Shown one piece after another: positions 1 through 8,804 of a stretch of 64,000 nt of DNA. Origin of the DNA: Epiperipatus broadwayi (taxonomy: Eukaryota > Onychophora > Udeonychophora > Euonychophora > Peripatidae); contig JAQFVV010006425.1 of assembly GCA_028023455.1 (NCBI GenBank), positions 746,001 through 810,000 of the forward strand, in the 5' to 3' direction. Position numbers and translations under genes: made by a program. Within the stretch, counting starts at the first letter, position 1. Every line of letters starts with the position of its first letter. The notes under the pieces are model-generated. The model was given only the letters and a program-made list of their open reading frames with translations, searched no databases and was not told where the DNA came from.

Positions 1-45
1 AGTGGATTGATAATGGTTGATAATGATGATGATGATGATGACTTA
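1..45 (+). mobile_element. 3' tail of an RTE-clade LINE, cut by the window edge
   Basis: The first 45 bases read as a short unique stretch followed by a (GAT)n run. The same tail, in reverse orientation, closes the RTE relic at 30382-30720 (the bases around 30388-30420), where it follows recognisable RTE C-terminal coding sequence. RTE elements typically end in a short microsatellite rather than poly(A). The element lies mostly outside the window. Confidence 0.6.
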
Positions 46-667
46 TAATGAACTAAATAAAGTAAAAGTATTAATGCATAAGAGCTATATAACACAATTT
101 TCTTTATTTATTATTTTTATTTTTTCCTTTTTTTAAATAGCATGGCATAAATTCTTAAGGTAATGTATTCAATAAAGACAATGAACAATAGCACAAGATC
201 ACATTATACATATATAATGGAAAGCATATATTAGAATGTGTGAGGACCTGTTTCCTCACATCAAATGCATAAAGAATTTAAGTTATCTATAATTAACATT
301 TTTTCATAACAGAATGATATTGTACAAATATTATTTCAAGTGTTAAACATAATCAGCCACCACTTTCTTTATTGGTTTTCTATAAAGATCTCAGCTTGAA
401 AATGAGAATTGTGATATTATTACATATCTATTCATTAAGCAAAGTAATGTTATTGTTTTTTTTAACTTTAATTACATTCTCAGATTTGAGAACAATGGGC
501 TAGCAACAAATCATCATTTGGTTCTTAATAATATCTATCCACATATTGAGTTTAGCATCATCTGACTATTAATTCTCTGTTCTAAACAACAATATAGGAT
601 CAATTAGACATTGAAAAATTTTAGTATGACTCCTTAACTATATGTAGATAATAAAATAAAAATCAAT
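46..667. other. AT-rich stretch, nothing recognised
   Basis: No open frame, repeat copy or RNA motif that I can support. Homopolymer A/T runs only. Confidence 0.5.
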
Positions 668-833
668 ATAATAGTAATAATAACAAGTCAGATGTCACAT
701 GACTTGTATATAGCTTGCACTTACAAATATGTAAAATTAAGAGTGTGCTAATAGCTCTAAACAAGCTTTTTTTTTTTTATTTATGATAAATGCTACTACA
801 AGAGAAGACATTCAAATCATTTTTATCTTGGAT

Positions 834-891
834 TGTCCCCATCCCCAGACCGGTTTCGACCTATGGGTTTCTTCAGTGAGGAGTTGGGACA
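834..891 (-). ncRNA. Type I hammerhead ribozyme motif, left repeat
   Basis: Read on the minus strand. Stem I strand CCUCA (881-877) leads into the core CUGAAGA (876-870). Stem II with a CAUA loop covers 869-858, then GAAA (857-854) and CCGGUC (853-848), followed by UGGGG (847-843), which pairs with CCUCA. The predicted cut is after GUC, between 848 and 847. A second helix I block, UGUCCC against GGGACA, flanks it across an internal loop. The closing stem II pair next to the core is A-C instead of G-C, so this copy is slightly weakened relative to the right-hand one. Confidence 0.7.
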
Positions 892-1258
892 TTAGATTTA
901 AAAAAAACCAACTCAAGCAAAGCATTTATCTAAAAGTTAATTGTTAGAAGAATATCTGAAACTTTTAGACATCTACATGTCTTTAAAGTCAGCTCTCCAA
1001 CTGAAAAAATCATATGGGCCAGAACTTAATTCAGATAATCCATATATTAGTAGGCTTAGCCATTAAATTTAGCCAAAGCCACAACAGCAAAATAATAATA
1101 GTAATAATAACAAGTCAGATGTCACATGACTTATATATGCTTGCACTTACAAATATGTAAAATTAAGAGCATGCTAATAGCTCTAAACAAGCTTTTTTTT
1201 TTTATTTATGATAAATGCTACTACAAGAGAAGACATTCAAATCATTTTTATCTTGGAT

Positions 1259-1316
1259 TGTCCCCATCCCCAGACCAGTTTCGACCTATGGGTCTCTTCA
1301 GTGAGGAGTTGGGACA
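1259..1316 (-). ncRNA. Type I hammerhead ribozyme motif, right repeat (intact core)
   Basis: Read on the minus strand. CCUCA (1306-1302), CUGAAGA (1301-1295), stem II GACC-CAUA-GGUC (1294-1283, four perfect pairs including the canonical G-C next to the core), GAAA (1282-1279), CUGGUC (1278-1273), UGGGG (1272-1268). Stem III is only an A-U and a C-G pair closed by two bases, as in the minimal hammerheads described in Penelope-like elements and retrozymes. The cleavage triplet is GUC. Helix I is extended by UGUCCC against GGGACA with an internal loop, the usual site of loop-loop contacts. All core bases that I know to be essential are present. Confidence 0.82.
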
Positions 1317-1419
1317 TTAGATTTAAAAAACCAACTCAAGCAAAGCATTTATCTAAAAGTTAATTGTTAGAAGAAGATCTGAAACTTTTAGACATCTACA
1401 TGTCTTTAAAGTCAGCTCT

Positions 1420-3141
1420 TGCATATTGTTAGTATTTCTTCTTTAGAGAAATTTCAAAAAGAGTGGACTGGTTTTGAACATTAAACAATCATTATGTAAA
1501 AATGTCATTGGCCAGTTGATTTATTGTGATGTGGAATGACCTCAGTCAGATGTAGCAAATACAGACAGCTCTAGGAAATGTCAACAATTATTTACACCAT
1601 GTTGTAAACATTGAGCATCCTAAAAAAGTAAAGTATTGTAAAAGACATTTCAGTTTATCAAAGTTTTAAACTATCATTTGTATAAAGTCTTTTTTTGTAA
1701 ATTTGAAAACAAGCATATAGAACAAAGTTCAAAAATTGGTACAGTTTATTTATTTAAGAAAAAGAAGAAGAAAAATTAGAAGTAAGTTTAAAATTTAAAA
1801 AATAAAAGACCCCCATACATATTTATCACACTTTTGAAGATAGAAATGATTTAAGTCAAAAAGATAATCTTAATTGATAGATTGAGAACAAACACTTTAA
1901 GGTATGAGGGTGCCCTAATAAAGAAACACTAATCATTGCTAAATACAAAAGTAAATAGATGAGGATTATATATATTGTGAACAACAGGGGTATGTTTAAT
2001 TTCTCAATAGATGTAATATGTGTGAATTCTTGTGATAGAATAAGCATCTAAAAGTTCTAATCTATTAATCTAAAAATAGTTTCTTTTTTTCACATAACAC
2101 AGCTGGTAATCATCCTGTTATCTATAATTCAAAGTTCACCAATCAAAATTTAAAAGCAAATCTTTAAATTAATGAAAGTGAAATAGAAAATATTCAACAT
2201 TTTGCTTATTTTAAATAGAATATTATTAGTGACCTCCATTACAAAGAAAACAATATCATTAAAAATAAACAATGGACATCGTATATCTTCCAGATATGGA
2301 AGGAACTTGAAAATGTAAAGGCAATAGTTTACAAAATTAATTACATACATATATTGGACACTTATATTTCTAGTGGTTTTCACAACTGTGAAAGATGAAT
2401 GATGACAAAATATTCAGTGAATAAATAATAGTCTTTGAAAGAATAAGCTTAAAGAAAGTTATGGGAGTTGTGTGGATTTCAAGATATTTTCAAGAAATAA
2501 TTGTACCAAAAAGAGTGCCTTGATAAACTTTCAGTGAAAAAAAATTAATTTAGTTACAAAAAATGTGTATGGCTATATACAGTAAAATCTTAAAAGTTTT
2601 ACAGTATATAAAACAAAAAAAAAGGATAGTACCATATTTTAATATAAATAGATTATAGTAAACAATGATAACTCAACATTTTCACAAGCAATAGAAAAAA
2701 TTGAAAATAACTTGATGAAAAAAACACTATGCATTTATGAGCAATAAATCTATAGTCTATGATGATGCCGATCTCAACATGTTTAACTGTCCTTTTTCCA
2801 ACTTTTGTAAAAACTGTTGGAAATTTAATTATTTGTATATTTGTGCATATACGTCTGTCTGTCTTATTTCTTTTAACTTTTAGAAATGTTTTTACAAGGA
2901 AATGAAAAAAAGTCTTAAAATAAATGTTGATTACCTTAATCATCTTTTATTTCTAGAGAATTTCTATTTGTTATGCAACACCTGATGAATTGCAACAGAG
3001 AATAAACTAATTAAATTTAAATTGTTTAAAGATAAGCTCTAGAATAAACATTTGGTGAAGTCAAAGTAATACTTGATAGATTTTACTGTCTAAAAATATA
3101 ACTTGAATGAAATGAAAATATGATTGGGTTTACTTCATCCT
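1420..3141. other. AT-rich stretch, nothing recognised
   Basis: Several short open frames occur on the minus strand (around 1856-2047, 2150-2383 and 2653-2943), but their composition (Ile, Phe, Leu, Tyr, Lys) is what AT-rich noise gives. I see no domain, splice pattern or repeat copy. Confidence 0.5.
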
Positions 3142-4439
3142 TTAATAATGATTCCAACACAATTGAAATAAAACAACTATATAAAAATAAATATTTTCTT
3201 TATTGTGGAATCGGTTTTCGCCATATATTAGATCTTTTTCAAAATACGCTTTTCTAATACAATCACATGACTCTTATATCTATCAATACTTCCTCTTCAT
3301 TTACATAATCATTTTATATAATCACATAATTTATTTACATATATATATACCCCTTTCTTTTTCTGTTATATACAAATATACATATTATTTGTATACAATA
3401 AACAAAACTCTATTAACTACAATTAAATAATTATATACATATATTATATAACATTAATTATATACTACTCTATATAAACGCTGCTTAATTAATTATTTAC
3501 ATATACTTTACACATTAAACTGAATTATATATTATTTCTCATATATTTCTAATAACCATACCTACAAATAAAAACTTATTTATCTATAATTAATTAATTA
3601 TTTACATTCATCATATATATTGACTTAAAAAAAACAAAAAACAAATCAAACACATTATATTTTCCAATCGTCCTTTAATGCCCATTTACTAGTCAACATT
3701 GCAGGACCTTTCATTACATTAACACATTTACACATGTTCTCTTAAATATATACATTTGAGAAAATATGAGTAAATTCCAATTATCTTTTAATGCCAAATT
3801 ACGACTCAACTTTGAATGTATAACCAAGAGAATATGAGTAAATGTGTTAATTTAGTTAAAAAATCTGCAATGTCGAGTCGTAAATGTGCATTAAAGGATA
3901 ATGGAAAATTAAATATTTATTTGATTTGTTTGTTTTTTTAAGTTAATATATATGATATATTCAAATAATTAATTAATGCCAGATAAATAATGTTTTATTT
4001 GTAAGTATGGTTATTAGAAATATATGAAAAATGATATATAATTTATTTTAATGTATAAAGTATATAATTAATTTAATAGAGTTTATATAAAGTAGTATAT
4101 AACTTGTGATGTGTAATATATGTGTATAATTATTTAATTGTAGTTAATGTAGTTTTATTTATTATATAAAAATAATATTTATATAAGTATATAAAAAAGG
4201 AGGGGGCATCTATATATATGTGTGTAAATAGGTTATGTGATTTTATAAGAAGATTATATAAATGAACGTTAGAGGGAATATTGATAGACATAGGGGCCAT
4301 GTGATGAGGGAGTATTGATTGTAAAAGAAAAGTGTATTTTGAAAAGTCCATAATATAGGTTTAAAACAGGTTCAATAATAAATAAAATATTTATTTTTAT
4401 ATAGTTGTTTTATTTCAATTGTGTCGAAATCATTATTAA
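3142..4439. mobile_element. Foldback element with long inverted arms, flanked by TTAA
   Basis: The two halves are inverted copies. The outermost bases inward from 3146 and from 4435 match as terminal inverted repeats (about 50 bp nearly identical, with one or two changes). The similarity continues, more diverged, to a centre near 3790, giving arms of about 640 bp. Both ends abut TTAA (3142-3145 and 4436-4439), the target duplication of piggyBac-type transposons, though TTAA is also common in AT-rich DNA. There is no transposase ORF. The open frames at 3203-3430 (+) and 4130-4351 (-) are mirror images of each other in the two arms and are not genes. Confidence 0.7.
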
Positions 4440-6061
4440 TTATTTGAAAATAACAGTATGGACAAATTTATCTTTGACCATTGTTAAGGATACTTTATCT
4501 GTTATCAATTAATAAAATAGAAGGGTGTAAACAATAAAAATTGCTTACAGAGTATTTTGTATAATGATTGATTCCAGCTCTCGCAGCTTTCTGGGAACAC
4601 TATGTTAAAAACATGTCTATGTGTTATTTTAATTTTGAGGTAGGACACATAGTTTTCTATCAGTATTTAATACTAAATTCTTAATTGCTGATATTGTGGA
4701 ATATTTACTGTCAGTATTGTGGCAGGTTTTTTCCACTTTCTTATAACTATCGATAATGATATTTTTTTTCCATTTATGCATTCATTAAATAGTAGAAACT
4801 GTGACTAAAGTAAATATTTATTAATTAGTTTAAAAAGAAATCTGCAGAAGTTAGTGTTGTACAGAAAAAAAAAACTAATATAAATGAGCTGTCAAAGTTG
4901 CTGATTGGTAGATAACAAGCTTTGAGAGCACTTGTATGACTACTTGGAATCTCCATCATATTATTCTAAATAATGAATTAAAAATATTGTATATTTTCTA
5001 TAGTTATTTAAATATTTATGATTATTTTTATGTTTGCAAACTATTTGTAAAAATTGTTTTTCACAATTACAATCTCATTTTATTTGAATGTAATTTATTT
5101 ATAAAAGTATGATTAAAAAAATGTATAGTAACAGTAAAATGAAACTATGATCAATAATGTTCTATCTAACATCATAATACAGAATAACTATAAATACAAT
5201 TTTAAATTTTAGCACAGAGTTTTTAAACTTTAGGATGACTTAAAAATAATTCATTCAGGTTTTAGAAGTGAAATCCAAACAGCCAATTTTTTTTTCATTT
5301 ATATTTTTTACCAGTAGTGTGGTAATCATCCAATAAAAAAAAAAAACATGTTCTCATTATGTATTTTTTTATTTTTTCTATATTTCCAAAGTTTAAATAT
5401 AATATTTTAAGTTGTTTTTTTATTTGTAAACCTATACTTTTATTAATTCAAATATATTTTATTGACCATACTATAGAATAAAGATGTTAATGCTAAAATA
5501 AAATGTTTAACTTACACCTTGAACTTTCACTAAAGAATGAATGCAAAAAATATTGAAACATAGAAATGATAATATAAATGTTTCATTAAATTTCATGTTA
5601 GAAAGATAAAAGTGTTTAAATTGCCAAATATAGTTAAAAAAACATTTGAAATAGTATGCCAAAAAATACAGTGAAAAAGTTGGTATTACTCACCAAGCTA
5701 CCCAATGTTCCTGGGATGACAGTAAGATCTTTCTTATTTGATTCTCTCATTAAATTGAATATTTGGGGAAATGCTTTCTAGGAAATATTAAATTTTAAAT
5801 TTAAATTTTGGTTTAGGTAGGAAGGTGATAAAATGCAGAAATAAATTAAGAGTAAATACTGTTACTCAGGCAAAAAAGACAACCTAAAATTGAAGACATA
5901 TACAAATACAATAGGTTTTATAAAAGCAAATATATATATATATACTTATTTTTTAATAAAATGAAATTTAAAATTATGATTTTTATAAAAATAAATATTT
6001 ATATAACTTTATATTATTATAATTATATTCATCAGCAAAGGTCATTAAAGATGAGTTTTAT
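4440..6061. other. AT-rich stretch, nothing recognised
   Basis: Only A/T homopolymers and short (TA)n runs (near 5931). No supported gene, RNA or repeat copy. Confidence 0.5.
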
Positions 6062-6442
6062 GATGTCAATAAAAAGTAATTTATGAATCAGATAAATACA
6101 TTCGTATATATGTGAGGCTGTTTTAACTTGTATTATTTTCTATCTGGAAGACATTAACATACCATCTAATTGTATCTCTGTAATGTATTCTATTATTTTT
6201 GGTCATACTCTCTCAATAAAAGTAATGGAAGTGATGTCTACACAAAGCAATACATGAATCAGATAAATACATACATATATAAAATACACTGATTTATGAT
6301 TCTATTTATTTGATATTTTCTGATGCTGTTTTTTAGCATATTTTGCAGCCAATGTTTTCTTTCTGAAAGACATTTACTTATGGTCTAATTGTATATCTGT
6401 AATGTATTCTTTTTTTTTTCTTCATACCCTGTCAATGAAAGT
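6062..6442. repeat. Diverged two-copy tandem repeat, unit about 175-205 bp
   Basis: Bases 6062-6234 and 6235-6442 are two diverged copies in the same orientation. Shared blocks include ATGAATCAGATAAATACAT (near 6083 and 6253), TCTAATTGTAT followed by CTCTGTAATGTATTCT (near 6163 and 6383), and CTCAATAAAAGTA against its counterpart. The second copy has about 35 extra bases. Function unknown. It may be a piece of a longer satellite or an internally duplicated element. Confidence 0.6.
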
Positions 6443-6912
6443 AGTCAAAATTGTAAGTTGATTGTCTTTGAGTGATAACCTTTATAATATGAGTTAGTCT
6501 ATCTTTCTTTTGAAACCTTACTCAAGTTCACAATAAAATAGTTTTTATTTTCAAAAATTCCTCTTAGTATTTTTTCATCTTACATGTTTAATTTGATAAC
6601 AATGTGATTTTATAATTTTTTATTATGCTAATTTTGGGAGCATTTCCTAGTTACTAATATTTTGAGAGTTATTTGATTTGCTGTTTTTGGTCATCAGATT
6701 CACTATTTTTTTTTTGTCATTTCTTAATTACTATTAATTTTGATCTCTGATTCCAAGAGTTATTTGAATTTTTTTGGTCATGTGATTATGTTTATTTTTA
6801 TGACAGTTGTGTGGTTTTTCTGATGAAAATTGCAATTTTTTAAAGTGCATTGGACAAAATATTTGAAACATTTTGTGTAACTGATGTACAATATTAGCAC
6901 TTGATTATTGTT
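6443..6912. other. AT-rich stretch, nothing recognised
   Basis: T-rich plus strand with no supported feature. The part just before 6913 may be diverged sequence of the adjoining SINE, but the similarity is weak. Confidence 0.4.
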
Positions 6913-6920
6913 TTAGTCAG

Positions 6921-6964
6921 ACCAACTGATGAGTGCTGGTTTAATATGAAATGTGTATATTGGT
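6921..6964 (+). ncRNA. Type I hammerhead ribozyme motif in SINE copy 1
   Basis: In order: stem I strand ACCAA (6921-6925), core CUGAUGA (6926-6932), stem II arms GUGCU and AAUAU around GGUUU (6933-6947), core GAAA (6948-6951), stem III region UGUGUAU (6952-6958) with A (6959) as the cleavage base, and UUGGU (6960-6964) pairing perfectly with ACCAA. Stem III is three pairs with a two-base loop, and the cleavage triplet is AUA, which fits NUH. In stem II one C-A mismatch has arisen. The copy at 29495-29538 shows the ancestral stem II (UGCU against AGCA). The core itself is complete. Confidence 0.75.
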
Positions 6965-7016
6965 GATTACTTATCTTTTCAACATGTGTGTGATCAAGCG
7001 TATCAGCCTTATGAGA

Positions 7017-7061
7017 TAGCATGAATGGTTGAGGCCCATGTGAAAGTTTGGGTTCAAACCC
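7017..7061 (+). promoter_or_regulatory. tRNA-like Pol III internal promoter (A and B boxes)
   Basis: TAGCATGAATGG (7017-7028) fits the A-box pattern TRGYNNARNNGG, and GGTTCAAACCC (7051-7061) fits the B-box pattern GGTTCRANNCC. The gap of 22 bp is at the short end of the tRNA range. In the minus-strand copy the B box is a perfect GTTCGAATCC (29410-29401), which supports a tRNA origin. Confidence 0.55.
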
Positions 7062-7135
7062 TCTATACATTACATATAGAAGTTCAGGTATGAAAAAGCC
7101 TGTACTATAGAAAATTTATATTTTCAAAATATAGT

Positions 7136-7229
7136 GCTTTAAAATCTATCCATTCATAGTATATGTATGTAAATGGATTATGTTCTGTACATGAGGGGTC
7201 AGAATGACTTGTGATCAACATGGATAGGA
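7136..7229. other. Linker between two SINE copies
   Basis: AT-rich sequence joining copy 1 to the 5' part of copy 2. If the pair is a true tandem with a period of about 487 bp, this stretch belongs to the unit. Confidence 0.35.
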
Positions 7230-7650
7230 TGAGAAAGTTGGCACTAAGGTGGGCTCTGAGCATTCCATCATCAGATTTTCAATGAAATGGATGGTTGAAG
7301 AGTTATGGGGTGGAGTGGTTTATAGCATGTCCATTAAAGTATAAAGATTGGCTATTTTAATACAAACTGAGCTTTGATTGTATATATGTGTGAAGATGAT
7401 AATCTGGACCAACTGATGAGGTTGGTTTAGCATAAAATACATATATTAGTGATTATTTATTTTTGACATGTGTGTGATCAAGTGTATCAGTACTATAAGA
7501 TAGCAAGGATGGTTGAGGGTCATGTAATGGTCTGAGTTCACACTCCTTATATATTACATATAGATTTGCAGTATGAAAAAGCCTGTTCTGTATCACACTC
7601 CTTATATATTACATATAGATTTGCAGTATGAAAAAGCCTGTTCTGTAGAA
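7230..7650 (+). mobile_element. Ribozyme-bearing SINE, copy 2 (decayed)
   Basis: Contains the upstream portion of the family (7230-7400, also present at 29545-29710 on the minus strand) and the hammerhead region with CUGAUGA at 7413-7419. Here stem II has lost a base, GAAA has become AAAA and the stem I partner reads UUAGU. The B box has decayed to TGAGTTCACACTCC. The 3' end carries a perfect tandem duplication of about 55 bp (7539-7593 and 7594-7648). CUGAUGA lies 487 bp after that of copy 1, in the same orientation. Confidence 0.65.
7539..7648. repeat. 55-bp perfect tandem duplication
   Basis: Two adjacent identical units, 7539-7593 and 7594-7648, inside the 3' part of SINE copy 2. The lack of divergence suggests a recent slippage or unequal exchange. 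Confidence 0.8.
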
Positions 7651-8675
7651 AATTCATATTTTCAAAATAACTATTATCATAAAAAGTAAAAGCTGAGTTG
7701 ATCTTTTTGTTTTACATGGCTCAGACTTTTCATCTTATCACAGTCCATCTTGTAGAAGCAGTAAAGTACCAAAATTCTGGTGAGCAACAACTAATTTTAA
7801 AGAGTGTTATAAATGTATTTCAATAGTAGAATCAAGATTTCTTGACTAAATCAGTAAAAATAATATATAACTCACTCTTTTCTTCCTGCTTCTCTTGCAT
7901 TAAAATTTCCCAAATATTTGATTATTATGATAAATAAATGACAAAACGATATGATCAAAGGCTTTTGACAATAAGGCCTTTTTCAATTTTTTTTATATAC
8001 AAAGGCTTGAAAGGTATTTTCATTATGCTGAACTATATATTATAAAACAAAGAGATATGCTATTGTAGACCAAAAATTATATCTTGTGTAAGAGTCAAAA
8101 ATATTTTAGTACCTAAAATAATTATCTAAAGCATTAGGCAAATGGTAGTCTTAATTAAGATAAAAATAATATATGAGTTAATCTTATAAAGTATTTTTTT
8201 TATTTGTGAACAGAAAACAGAAAGGATTCTATACTCTACTGCCATCTATAGATAGCTTGAAGAATCAATATCATTCAGATAATAGTGTAGTTAAATCTCT
8301 ATCTCCAATAATTTATTATAGGTAAAGAAATATTGATAATAAATAAGAAACATCATGATAGATTTGCATTCAATTAAATCTTGTTAATTTTATTGAGTAA
8401 AATTAAATAAACATTTGTATTAATTATTTTTTTCATTTTTAAGTATAGTTTAAAATTTGAAAGAAATTAATCAACTTGCTAAAGAGTTTTTGTCTATTGA
8501 AGTATAAAAAAGAATTTTTTTTTCTAGTTTTTATTTGCAAAAAAATTATCACTTCTTCCAAATCTGAAAATTCTATTATATTATTTTTTAAGGGAGATAT
8601 GTTTTAACCGACTTAAAAGTTTTTGTTGTTTTTTCTTAGATGTGTGTACCAGATGTTTTTTTTTTTTACTCTAGG
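7651..8675. other. AT-rich stretch, nothing recognised
   Basis: No supported gene or repeat. T runs near 8510 and 8660 only. Confidence 0.45.
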
Positions 8676-8689
8676 ACAAATAGCTATTT

Positions 8690-8790
8690 TTTTTTCATGT
8701 GTCATAGCATCGGCCGAGAAGCGAACCTGCTAACCCGGGACAATTTCTTGTAAGGCGGCTGTGATGACCTCTCGACCACCAATGCTTGAC
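8690..8790 (-). mobile_element. Short tRNA-like SINE, copy A
   Basis: On the minus strand the body begins GTCAAGC and has a 7-bp acceptor-like stem (GCAUUGG with CCGAUGC), an anticodon-loop-like CTTACAA, a B box GGTTCGCTTCTC, then ATGACACATG and an A run. It is flanked by a 14-bp duplication, ACAAATAGCTATTT (8676-8689) and ACAAATAGATATTT (8791-8804), differing at one base. This marks target-primed insertion. The body is little more than one tRNA with a long variable region. Confidence 0.8.
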
Positions 8791-8804
8791 ACAAATAGAT
8801 ATTT

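Larger units (their letters stand above)
668..1419 (-). mobile_element. Retrozyme-like element: two direct repeats, each with a hammerhead ribozyme
   Basis: Bases 668-996 and 1095-1419 are direct repeats of 329 and 325 bp with few differences. They are separated by 98 bp present once (997-1094), so the repeat period is 427 bp. Each repeat carries the same minus-strand hammerhead motif (834-891 and 1259-1316). No coding capacity is visible. Small non-autonomous retroelements with tandem or LTR-like repeats of a few hundred bp, each with a type I hammerhead, are known as retrozymes. The related arrangement in Penelope-like element terminal repeats is an alternative. That it is a retrozyme is inference from architecture. 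Confidence 0.7.
6913..7135 (+). mobile_element. Ribozyme-bearing tRNA-related SINE, copy 1
   Basis: This repeat shares its sequence with 7230-7650 (+), 29400-29710 (-) and fragments at 13115-13215 (+), 44945-45000 (-) and 45010-45150 (+). It carries a hammerhead core (6921-6964) followed about 55 bp later by a tRNA-like internal promoter: A-box-like TAGCATGAATGG (7017-7028) and B-box-like GGTTCAAACCC (7051-7061). No coding frame. The organisation resembles the schistosome SM-alpha SINE family, known to combine a Pol III promoter with a hammerhead. Sequence relatedness to SM-alpha is not claimed. Confidence 0.7.

Noticed and set aside
3203-4351. Two similar open frames on opposite strands (75 and 73 codons)
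   Set aside because: They are mirror copies in the arms of the foldback element; their resemblance reflects the inverted repeat, not a protein family.
6819-6845. CTGATGA followed by a palindromic AAATTGCAATTT
   Set aside because: Looks like a hammerhead start, but no GAAA or pairing stem I follows.
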